Shown here one piece after another: positions 46,734-57,340 of a DNA stretch of 64,000 nucleotides. Numbering within the stretch: position 1 is the stretch's first letter; each line of letters opens with the position of its first letter. Position numbers and translations under genes: made by a program. The notes beneath the pieces are model-generated. The model saw only the letters and a list, made by a program, of their open reading frames with translations. It was not told where the DNA came from and did not search any database. Source of the DNA: Annona cherimola (taxonomy: Eukaryota; Streptophyta; Magnoliopsida; Magnoliales; Annonaceae); assembly GCA_030490835.1 (NCBI GenBank), contig CM059972.1:49827452-49891451 (forward strand), in the 5' to 3' direction.

Positions 46734-47213
46734 CTGTCGTTGGAAAAGCATGGGTGAGTCATAATACTCAGTAAGCAAGCCATACATAATTTTTCAATCT
46801 TTTTCATGCATTTCATAAAATGTAAATGCAATGCATTTATAGCATACATGACATTCCTTTAGATGCGACGCTAGCTAGGCGCCCATCCCATACATGCTCT
46901 CATTTCAGGGAGGTCGCCGCCAGCCTGAGCCTGTATAAGCGACTTGGCAATAGCGATGGGGACATCCAGCCCGTTTACTACCTCCACTATGGCCTATTCC
47001 TCGTGCTCATGCTCATTTACATACACATGCCGGCATGATATTTGTAAATCATAAATAAATTCATAAAAGTATTTAATAAATAATTTAATAAACGTACTTC
47101 AGTTCATGTAAAGCAGTTATAGGTATGGCCAACTTTAAATAAATTTCATAAAGCAATTGACAAACAATTTCAAGAATTTTGGAAATAATTTGCAAAATAT
47201 ATAACTTGCTTAC
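46734..47213 (-). other. intron-like module of LTR F
   Basis: On the minus strand the donor is GAG|GTAAGCAAG (47213 downwards) and the acceptor side is GACTCACCCATGCTTTTCC then AACGACAG (AG ends at 46734), followed by ATAGG. It is the shortest module (about 480 bases) but retains the GC-rich core at 46855-46960. Confidence 0.5.
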
Positions 47214-47429
47214 CTCCTCAGTTGGTGTCATCGACTTTTTCTTTTTCTTTTCCTTTTCCTATTCAAGGAAAAAGGATATTTCATTTCTTCTATTCAAGCT
47301 GCTTCCCATGCATGCTTTATAATATTCGGGCATTATTTCTTTATACAAATTTTTCAATCCATAGGTTCTTCAAAAATTCCATCCTTATATTTAAATATTA
47401 ATCTCAAATTTTCTCCAAAATCACACTAT

Positions 47430-47510
47430 TTACTGTTCATGGTTACTGTAGCAATCACTGTTCATCCGAGGTTACTGTTCACACGTGTTGGTTACTGTTC
47501 ATGGGTTCCA
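47430..47510 (-). repeat. TGAACAGTAA motif array in LTR F
   Basis: On the + strand TTACTGTTCA variants occur four times in 80 bases, in the expected place between the TATA box and the intron-like donor. Confidence 0.65.
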
Positions 47511-48087
47511 AAAATTGACATTTTTTCCAAAAATAAAAAATTTCATAACATAGCTTATGCTTTGTATATTATGAAAAAATTCATAAATTTTGAATTCATC
47601 ATCATTAACTTGGATAAATAAATTATTTTCTCAATATACTAAAAATCAATATAAATTCACTTAAGCATAATCCTTAATTCCAAAAATCATGAAATTAATA
47701 TATCATCATTCCAACATTATATTTATCATATTAATTCATCCCAAATCATCATTTATCAAATTTGGAACATTATTTACACATATCATATGCTATCTTCCCG
47801 AATGCTCTATCTTTGCTCCAAATTTTTGATGTTTTGGCATAATTTCGATTAAGCATTATAACTATACTTATTTTCTCATGATTAGACATTATCTAAGCAT
47901 GGTTTTACCCTACTTAACATCCAAAAGAAATTTGGATAATAATTTCTTACCCGAAATGGAGATATCCCTCTTCTTCTCACACTTTTTCTCTCTAACTTTC
48001 TCTCCTCCTCTTCTTTGGCTTGGCAAGGAATTTTTTTCTGCTCAAAATGGAGCTGGGTTGTGCCTTTGGACGTTCACCCCTGCCTCC

Positions 48088-48095
48088 TATTTATA
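48088..48095 (-). promoter_or_regulatory. TATA box of LTR F
   Basis: TATTTATA on the + strand (TATAAATA on minus), collinear with A and B. Confidence 0.55.
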
Positions 48096-48900
48096 GTTTT
48101 TGATTTTTTATCAAATTGGAATTTACCCCCTTGCTTGAGGTATTAAATTGTAAATAGATTTTTTTGTAATTTTAAAAAGGTGCATGGAGCCATGTGCACC
48201 CCACCCTACAGCTGCTCCAGCCCCCTATGGCAGCCCTATTTTTTTAGATTTTTAATTTATTAAAATTTATTTATTTTAAGCTAATTAAATCCTAGTCGTT
48301 GATCTTTGATGATGATGAATGTGGACAATCGATTTTGGTCAAAAATCCAACCACCCCCTGCTCATGCCCCTGCCATTGCTGCTTTTCATTTAATTTTTTA
48401 ATTTTTTAATTATTTATATTTTATAAAAAGTCAAAAGTAAAATTAATGAAAAGTTAAGTTACTTTTTGATCTTCATTTGACATTTCATCTTGACCCTTAA
48501 TTTGTGATTTTCATCACATCTTAAACCATTCATTATGTTCATCATGAATTTTTAACCATCCATAAAAAATTTCATCTAAATCCGACGTCCAGATTGCAAA
48601 TTACGAATTTTTCTTTAATTTTCCACTAAAATAAAAAATTGTATTAAAATATAAAAAAGAATTGCTATTTTACCCTATAGTGATTAAATCTCCTTTTTGT
48701 CTTTTTGTGATTAGGTTAATCCAAGTGATTAACTCTTAATCACGTGCTTTAATCCTCGGTTATTATTCACGTGCACTATTCACGTGGGTTAATTTCTTAA
48801 TTGCATTATTTTAATCTCCAATACACATATCCATAAATAAAATTATTACAAAAATTTAGGGTTTACAATGCGTATATTGCCTAAGAAAGCTAACATTGAA

Positions 48901-50401
48901 TAAACTTTAAGGTCTTGATTTTTTCAAAAAATTTCAAATGACTTGTGAAAGATATGAATAATATAGTGGTCAAAATTTATAGCACATTTCCATTCTAACT
49001 TATTCAACTAAAGTGATTAAGGCAATTTTGTTGAGTAATATGAGTATTTATGTAATTATGTTGCAGTGATATATCTTTTGCATCATTATTTTCCAATTTT
49101 GAGTTAGTATATATATCTTTTTGCTGTTAACCTTGTGCTTTAAATTAAATGCATTATCTCATTAGTTCATAGTGTCATTCATCTTTTCACTTAAGACTTA
49201 AGGTTGGATAGTATGTGTATGCTATGTATCAGCTTATATATATATATTTCTGATAAGTGGAAATTAATAACATATTTTGTCGACATTTTATACCAATTTA
49301 GTGAGTAACTAATTGAGTTTAATGTGAAATTTGATTTAAAATATGTTTTTTGCAACAATTAGGTATTAAATATTAATTTCAAGTTATTTAAATAATTTTT
49401 ATAATCTTTTGGCTTGAAATTACATTTTGTTTGTTGCTATGAAATTAAATGGGCTTGAAATAATTTTTATAGTGATAATCCACTAAAAAGTTTGATGAAT
49501 TAATGATTAAAATATTTTTTATGCAGGTTTGTAAGTTCAAGTGGGCCCCACGAGGTCATCTTCCCATATGGACTGTTAAAGCATCAGCTCAAAACATCAT
49601 CGTCCATCACCAAGCTACCCAGCCTCTGCAATCCAACCGTCCATTTCCGTGATCAGCAGCAAAAATCAAGCCATCCAGAAATTGACGACCAGAGATCATG
49701 CAAGCTGTCCATTTAAGGACAAAAATTCACAGGCATGCAGGCGAGTTGAAGGTAGAACGGAACAAAGTGAAGAAGCAGGTAAGCTAGCGCCTAGGCGCCA
49801 CCCTACATGCCTTAGCCAAAGTTTCCAGCACCTCACACAGTAGAATTGCTTTCAGTAAATTAGCGCCCAGGCGCCGACTTGGGGCGCTTAGGCACCATGA
49901 CATGAGCATACAGGAATTCCAGACGAGTTTTAAGTCATAAAACTTTCAGGGAGTTGGCGCCTAGGCGCCACGACACAAGTAAGCAGGGCATCCCGATGAA
50001 GTTTCTAAGTTACACAGCACACCGAGAGTAGGCGCCACTCCGAATCTGTACGCGCGAATTTCTGCATGTGTGCTGCACAGGCTGATTAGTTTAAATATAA
50101 ACCTAGGGATTCGTGTGTAGGGGAGAGCAGAGAGTCTACGACAGAATTTTGAGAGAGAAAGAGAGAGAGAGAGAGAGCAAGGAGGAGGAGAGCACAGGCA
50201 AGAGGAGGACCGGCGAGTTGCGTGGAGCAGCCGACACACCATCGGAGGCTTCAAACCAATAAGCTTTCCTATCTTATCCATTTTTAATTTTTACTGTCTT
50301 GTTTAAGATGGATTTTGATTTTAATTTTATGTTGATCTTAAACATGCTCGGCTAAGCCCTAAATCTAGGGTTTAGGATGTAGCATGCGTACAATGTAGCG
50401 T
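48901..50401 (+). repeat. Athila-like tail and start of a second Athila-type LTR
   Basis: AT-rich DNA to about 49540, then a segment with GC-rich palindromes, a TATA-like AAATATAAA near 50092 and a (GA)n leader (50150-50186). The tail at 56271-56938 continues it and ends in front of a tRNA-Asp-type primer site, so this is part of an Athila-type LTR. Its left edge was not found; somewhere between 49200 and 49540 is likely. Confidence 0.5.
49790..50036 (+). repeat. GGCGCC palindrome array before the LTR promoter
   Basis: Four or five units: GCGCCTAGGCGCC (about 49788), GCGCCCAGGCGCC then GGGGCGCTTAGGC (about 49863), GGCGCCTAGGCGCC (about 49956) and TAGGCGCCACTCC (about 50028). The spacing is 55-95 bases. 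It lies just upstream of the TATA-like site at 50092. Confidence 0.8.
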
Positions 50402-53400
50402 TGTGATACCCAGACCCAAGTAAGGTTTATTTATATGCAATTGGCATATAAATATGGATTATGAATGATTTAGTGGAATTATGAATGATTTTCATTGCAA
50501 TATTGACGATTTAATTGCAATTAGGACAAATGATTATGAATGATCAATATAAGCCGATATGGGTCAATGTGATTAAAGAGGCTTAATGATGATTAGGAAA
50601 TGTGATTATATTGAAGATAATTACCTCATATATTTATGGCTTAATTAATGGAGATTAAGTTGATAATTATGGGCTTAAGGTGGCAAATGCTAGAAAATGC
50701 ATAACTCTACGCCGAGAAGGCGGATTAAGATGAAAATCAAAAGGTAAGCACATAATTTTGTGCTTAATCATATGGAAAGGTTGGATTATGAAAATTATGA
50801 TAAAATTAAGGTGAAAATCGATCATCACCATCAAAATTCAAGGATGATTTCAAATGATCATAACTTGAGCTAGAAAAGTCGGAATGAGACGAAATTTGAA
50901 ATGAACGGATAAAATTATGAGATCCATGCAGTGAGAGGATTGGATTAAGAAAATGATGATGGGATATTGGTTGAACGAAAATAGGTGTATAATTATTGAT
51001 TTTTGTGCACCAAAAATTTAAGCTTGTGTTTATGTTAAAGAGAGGTGATTAATTATATTTTTAATGGCAAAAATGAGGTGTCAAAAGGAGATAATTACAC
51101 ATGGATTTTATGAATTAATTAAAATGAAAAAATCCATGATATTATCCAGTGATTAATGAATTAATTTAAGGAGCTAAATAAATTAGCTCAAAGGAGCTTG
51201 AAAAGGTGGCCCACATATGGACGTGAAAGGGGGCTGTTTGCATAGAATTTTGATTTTTAAAAATTACAAAATATGTAATTAAGCCAGCTACATGACAAAA
51301 ATGGTTAATGACCTTGATTTGGGATGGATTATGTGGCACAAAATGACAAAAATCCAATGCATAGGTGACATTGAAATAATGGACAACAATATGGGAGCAA
51401 TGGAAAGGTCAAGTCCAAGTTGCTTTTTGTGATCTTTTATTAATTTTTTTAATTGCTAATTTGACCCCTAAATGTGCTCCTAGTTAGGGTAGTTAAATAC
51501 TCATTAATTAAATTAAATTGGGTGTGGTTAAAACATGCAAAGCTGCTGCATAAAGGACGTTGAATGTGTGGTCAATAAAGTGGACAGCAAGTGCACATCA
51601 GGAGATGTGGATGGTTAGGCTGCTGTATTTGATTTTTTTTAATTTTTTTAATAAGGTAAGTGGACCCCTAAGTAGCCTATTAGCTAGGGTGGTTAATTAT
51701 CCATTAATTAAAGTCAAATTCGTTGTGGAAAAAATGGTAAAGTTCCTGCAAAGTGGACGTCCAAACAGGGGGCAGATTTGTGTCCATTAATGTATGGATT
51801 TTTGATGAATTTTTTAAAGATAATTACTTAATTTAAATGGACCAAATTTTTCCATGTCAGTAATATGGGATAATTATACTTTAATTAGATGCTAAATGAT
51901 GTGGCAAATGGGTCCCACAAAGCTGAAAAATCCATCTACACTAAGGGTGGTCGTCCATATGGGTAGGAGAGAAAGAGAAAAATCAAATGGGAAGAAAATT
52001 CCCAAAGCAAGGCAGTGCACACCCCCATTTTCCAGCAGCTTGAGGAGGAGAAAAAGAGGAGGAAAAGAGAAGGAAAAATGAAGAAAAAGAATGGGATGCA
52101 AGCTATGGAAATTTGGTTCAAGTTTGATCCAATACATGTAATTATACCCCTTGATTATGGGTTGAAAATCATAACTGAAATTTTCTTAAACCCTATGTGA
52201 TGTTACTGATTTGATGTTTAATCATGATTATATGATGATTCATGATTATATGAATTATATAAGTTGATTTGGGCTTAAGTTATGAATTTTGGAAAGTATG
52301 AAACTTAGGGTTGCAAGCATGACCCGATTTTCATATTTATATGTTAAAAATGATATATGAATTAGGCCAAATTATTTAAGGATGATTAAGAGGGTAAAAT
52401 AACCTAGATTTATAGCATGTTGGATGTTCAAAATTAGTGGAAATGATTTTCCCTAAATCTGATTTTATGAGCATATGTTTGGACATGTCAAAATGGGTGC
52501 AAAGGGTACCCAAAATGTGCATGGAAGTTGCTGTTATGCAAGTGAACGAATTTTAGGTTTTAAATATGTATTAATACCCTAAATTTGGGTTAATAAAATC
52601 ATGATTAATTTTTGGAATTTATGTATTAGAAAACTATTTTGAATTAAGTGTCAAAACATGCGTTGAAATGATGAAAAACGGGTTCTAATGTTGTTATTTT
52701 GGAACCCTATGATGAATGGATTAAAATCTAAAAATTAAACCCTAAATTATATTTTAATTAATTATTTTAATCATTCTGATTAAGGACTAAAGTTTCTGTG
52801 TTGAAAAATTTTAAGAAACACATGATCTATGTATTGAGAAATGGACGTATATGAAGAGACAAGTATGAATAAATGGTATATAGATTATGTGAGTTGTTAA
52901 AATGAAAAAATGCATGAAAAAGTGATTAAATATGTGTATTAGGTTACTGTTTTGATAAATAATGATAATCTCAAAATTTGAGATTATTATATGATGTCAA
53001 AGTTAGCAACTAAGTGCTTAAAATGAGCACCATTGTATGAAAAGTGAAAAATATGTTAAAAATGATAAATGGAGGTAATGAACCTCCAAATAATTATTTA
53101 ATGAAAGATTATTACATATATGTAAGTTTACCCAACATAAGGGTATTAAAATGAATGAATGGATGATTGATATGTATAGGCTATGTGCTAAGTTTGAATA
53201 CCCGACTTGAAGGACAAGTGGGTTAAGCTAAGTTCAAATGAATTTATGTAGGTTGGAAAACCTAAGAGATATATGCATTTGAAGATAATGTGAATAAATG
53301 AAATGTTATTTTCATTTATTTAGGCAAAGGCAAGGAAAAGAATGAGAGAAAAGGGATTAAGGCGAACTCAGGTAAGCAAGTGAACTTTTCAAATTATGAA

Positions 53401-54496
53401 TTTTTCTCTATATGTTGAAATGATGATTATGTCAATATTTTTATGATTATGTTTTAACGAATGGGCAAGCACAAGTTTTGAAAATGTCGGCTTTAATGAA
53501 AGGTCGTAAATCTGGAACAGGATGACTTTAATGAAAAGCCTTGAGGTTTGCTTCATGGGAAGCAAGCGACAATTTTTAAGATAAATAATTTATCACAAGT
53601 ATTGCCAACATTGGGAATGCTTTATGTTAATGGAATTGAGAAATTTTCTTATGAGTAAGAAAGTTCTCCATGCCGATTGTTTTAAAGGATTTTATCGATT
53701 TATGCCGATGGTTTTAGGAATTTGCTTTTAAGTAAGCAAGTTCTTTATGATGTTGTTTCAAAAGTATTTTATAAGAAAAAGAGAATTTTTCCCTTTTTCA
53801 CAAAGTAATTTTTTAGTAGATAAGATTTGGTATTCTCTTATGATGTTTTATGATAGATAGCTAAGTTTATGAAAGAAAAAGAAAAAGTGATTTAATTTAT
53901 GGAAAAAGATTATTATTTTTTTGTTATGATAATTAAGTATAAATGATGATTTGGACAGAGTCCATACGTTTTGAAATGATATTCGAAAAGTTTTGATTTC
54001 TTTTAGATAAGAAAATTTATGATGAAAATGTTTTCAAAAATGTTTATACGAATGTTGTTGAATGGGATTTAAGGATGACCAACATAATAAGTGATTTCAT
54101 AAAATGGTTTAATTTCAGGTTGCTAAATGGCATGCGAAAGACTGTGCAATTCCCCTTTATGTAAAAATAGTATAATAGATATGTGGATAATAATTTAATT
54201 TTTAGGTTGGGGAGAAGGGGATGGTATAATTGCATAACTGTTGTAAGCAAAAGACACTGAAATGGAAATCAAGAAAATATTAAAGAAATATACGATTTAT
54301 TTTTTGAAATCCGAAAGTCTTGAATTTCTTTTATTATAAGGGTTTTAAAGATGTATTGTTTCTCAAACATTTCAAATGTTTATCAAAATTTTTTACTCAA
54401 AATATTTTTGAAAGAATTTAAGGAAGGTCATCCTAAAATTAGATTTCAAATGACAACTTGTTTAAAGTGGGTGGTGCGCTCTCTTTACAAGTTGAC

Positions 54497-54663
54497 ACGG
54501 ACTGCGGTTTGTGATGCGTTTTCAAAAATAATTTTTAAAGATATAGACATCGGTCTATGATGTTTTGTGATTATGGATGCAGGCTGCGGTCTGTGATCCC
54601 TGTTTAAAAGGTCATGGGTTGCGGTCTGTGATACTTTAAACCAAAAGGACTGCGATCTGTCAG
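54497..54663 (+). repeat. CTGCGGTCTGTGAT array in LTR D
   Basis: Four to five variants: ACTGCGGTTTGTGATGCG, GCTGCGGTCTGTGATCC, TTGCGGTCTGTGATAC and ACTGCGATCTGTCAGG, spaced 35-55 bases. LTR E has a matching array (61272-61432). Confidence 0.75.
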
Positions 54664-55167
54664 GATGATGTATGGCGCACCAGTACAAGGAATAGGCCAG
54701 TTGTAGAGCACGGTCGAGATGGCCGGAGCCCACTCTACATATGGCTAAGTCGCTAAGGGATGGCAGGAGGCCAGCGGTGCCCTCCTTGAGATGGGAGCAG
54801 GATGAAAGAATAACCGCTTGGTTAGCGTGCTGTTAAGTATGGATTCTCTTCCAAAAGGTAGAGTGATCAGTTGCTAAGTGTCACTGCTGGATGGAGAGAA
54901 ATGCATTTGCTTATGTTTTGCTTTGGAAAATCTCAAAGATTGGGACATGAAAGTATATTTTTATGAAAGTTATCCTAAAGGAATTTTTATGTAATGATTA
55001 CCCTAAAAATGGGATGTTTTACACAAAAGTGTAAATAACAGGAATGAAAGGAAATATTTTTAAGCAAATGCATTTATGAAAATGAATTATGTATTTTATA
55101 TGCCTTGTTTGTTATAAACAAGCCCCAAGACGAGGATTATGAAAAGGATTTATGTGAAACTTGGTTT

Positions 55168-55703
55168 TGGACATAAGAATATCCATTTCAAAGGATTTAA
55201 ATGGTAAATGTTTATGGACATGAGAATGTCCAATGCTCAAGTATTTTAATGGAATGTGTTTTAGGACATATGAATGTCCATTGTCAAGAAGTTATGTCAA
55301 AAATGTTTTGAGATATCAAATGTCTCTTGGCTAAAGGAGTTTAAGATGAAAAATATTTTTGGACATAGAAATGTCCTTTGCCTAGAAAGGCTTATGTGTA
55401 TGATGTTTTTAGGACATGATAATGTCCTTCTCTAAAAAGGGGTTATGAGGAAAATGTTTTAGACGTAAAATGTCCACTAATGAAAGGTAATTTTATGTAA
55501 ATGTCTTTGAACATTAGAAATGTTCATATAAGACTAAAGAAATTAATTAAAGAGGGTAAAACACACATATTTTGCCTTAACAAGCCCAGATGTGGCTTGT
55601 AAATGATTTTAAGAATGATGTTTATGAAAATGTTCAAGGACATGGAACTGTTCTTATGAATAAGGATTTCATGATAATGTTTTAGGACATATAAATGTCC
55701 TCA
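55168..55703 (+). repeat. array of GGACAT...ATGTCC mini-hairpins in LTR D
   Basis: About ten units, each a 6-base inverted repeat around a 3-4-base loop, for example GGACATGAGAATGTCC, GGACATATGAATGTCC and GGACATATAAATGTCC, with some degraded (GAACATTAGAAATGTTC). The stems sometimes change on both sides together. The spacing is 45-65 bases, with AAAGG-like linkers. Confidence 0.85.
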
Positions 55704-56270
55704 AGTAAAAAGGTGTTCAAGATGTTTAAGAAAAATGATTTAAGGGAAGTCTTGCCCTAAAAGATAAAATGCTTGCTTACCGAGTTGTCACTCACGTTTT
55801 GTTTTCCCAAACCTTAGACAGGTACCGGGAAACTCTAGAGGATGCAAATCTAAGCAATAAAGGAAAAGTACGTGATGGTAGCCATGTGGGCTATAAGGAA
55901 TGAAATGTGATAGCCTGATTAAATATCTAAGGTATGTTGATGTATATGTGAACTTATTTAGAATTATAAGTTCTGTGTGATTCAATGATTGAATGTATGT
56001 ATGTAAGGAATGTAAATGCTATTGTAGAATAGTATGAAGAGATGCTATGAATGAAATTATGAAATTTTATTACAAGTGTAATGGTGCTTGTATGATGAAA
56101 GATGTAGTGAGGAATGAAATGCATGATGATAGATAAAAGGAATGAATTGAAAAAAAAAATGGACGAGTTCCAATTAAGAACCCGCTGCATGATCTGGGCA
56201 ACAATCCTGATTCACATTTACCAATCAATAAGGTCTTGAGGTAAGTGACGTCTCAGTTTGGGGCACCACA

Positions 56271-56940
56271 AGCGTGGTGTGGGTTTTCAATTTATTCATG
56301 ATGGATATTGTTGTTAATTTAATATCTTGTGATTTTCAATGCTTGCTTTGTGCATGGGCCTGTACTTTGGCATGATTCCATATATTAGGTGATGGAACCG
56401 AGAGGTGGAAATCTAATATACGACAATCAAGATATTAAACCTGGAAATCTAAGACCATGAGAATAGACATGATGACCTTGAGGAATTCCATGAACAAACC
56501 ACAGAACTTAATGGATTCTAATTAACTTAATCCCATAAGAATAGGTGGTTAAGAAAATTCGGATACGCCTTGTAGGTTTTGAGAGAAGGTGCAAGGATAA
56601 ATTAGGGTTTGTTCTCCTTTAACAAACAATATCCAGATTAAATCATTATACCACTGCCCGTTGCAAAAGAAGCATGTCAAATCCTAGACCCTAGGTGCTC
56701 GCACTCTCGTTTTCTCTGCTCATTATAATTTTCAATTTTCTCTTCCTATTTTTTATTTCTTTTCCATTTTATTTGCTATATTCTCTTTCCACTTTTCTAT
56801 TTTATTTGCTATATTCTCTCCATATTTGACACGAAAGCATTTAAAAGCAAAGTTTATAGTCCCGAATTGACTGTGGATCGATAATTTATATACTACAATC
56901 TACGACCCATGCACTTGTGGTGAGATTGCAAACAAGTATT
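56271..56940 (+). repeat. 3' part of the second Athila-type LTR
   Basis: It resumes after the target duplication of D and runs to GAGATTGCAAACAAGTATT, in front of the primer site. It contains CT-rich DNA (56700-56830) and the phrase TGCACTTGTGG typical of the U5 end of this family. The exact last base is uncertain. Confidence 0.55.
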
Positions 56941-56941
56941 T

Positions 56942-56959
56942 TGGCGCCGTTGTCGGGAA
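56942..56959 (+). other. primer binding site, tRNA-Asp type
   Basis: TGGCGCCGTTGTCGGGAA. This matches the usual Athila primer site except for one base (T in TTGTCG). It identifies the flanking LTR as Athila-type. Confidence 0.85.
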
Positions 56960-57144
56960 ATTCGGCGTTACTTTAAATTTTTTTTTCAGATACTTTGTTT
57001 GTTATTTTCTTTCTCTATTATTTTTTTATTCTTTTTCTCTTTCTACTTTATGCTTTTTGTCTATATCTATTTTTTTGTTTTTTTTCCATCTCTCGTTCTT
57101 ATTTGTTTTTATTTTTTTCTGAACTAACTAGTTAATCTTTGTAT

Positions 57145-57340
57145 GCACCCACATACTCGAAACTTTGCAAAATAACTAGCTGAAAAACTCTTTATTGCTG
57201 ACCTTGAGATTGAACGTTCTTTTAGGAGAAGAATTTGTGAGTACAAGCAGCAGCAATCTTCTCAAGACACCATGGCGGAACGCAACAATCCAAACTCGCC
57301 ACATCGAGAGCAGGAGGAAGGTCAGGCTGAGAACAATGCT
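57145..57340 (+). pseudogene. Athila-like gag, N-terminal fragment
   Basis: From about 57180 the frame reads EKLFIADLEIERSFRRR, then QQQSSQDTMAERNNPNSPHR and EEGQAENNA, comparable to the gag start near 22870. An in-frame TAA lies just upstream (about 57171). The frame is cut at 57340 by LTR E, so the rest of this element should resume beyond the window. Confidence 0.65.

Larger units (their letters stand above)
46406..48895 (-). mobile_element. solo LTR 'F', giant-LTR gypsy family, minus strand
   Basis: On the + strand it begins TGTGGCACCCCGAACC, the reverse complement of the family's 3' end, and ends AAGAAAGCTAACA. The duplication TTGAA is perfect (46401-46405, 48896-48900). Length 2.49 kb, the shortest of the six. 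The minus-strand reading is collinear with A and B: TGAACAGTAA array, TATA box, donor-like site, GC-rich core and tail. The first 40 bases of its 5' end differ from A and B. Confidence 0.85.
53372..55817 (+). other. intron-like module of LTR D
   Basis: Donor CAG|GTAAGCAAG at 53372. The 3' side has TCACTCACGTTTTGTTTTCC then CAAACCTTAG (AG at 55816-55817), followed by ACAGGTACCGG. The module of 2.4 kb contains three families of small repeats (see the hairpin arrays) and the GC-rich core at 54740-54825. Confidence 0.5.
50402..56270 (+). mobile_element. solo LTR 'D', giant-LTR gypsy family
   Basis: It begins TGTGATACCCAGACCC and ends TTTGGGGCACCACA. The perfect duplication AGCGT lies at 50397-50401 and 56271-56275. 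Length 5.87 kb, very long for an LTR. No internal domain, so it is a solo LTR. It is closely collinear with LTR E throughout, including the repeat arrays at 53548-55703. Open frames inside are short and unrecognisable. Confidence 0.93.

Noticed and set aside
21240..56940. One single Athila element with matching 5' and 3' LTRs
   Set aside because: The LTR at 21240-22689 and the LTR split by D (about 49200-56938) do not resemble each other beyond general family words, and the second is followed by a primer site and gag start. Two elements fit better.
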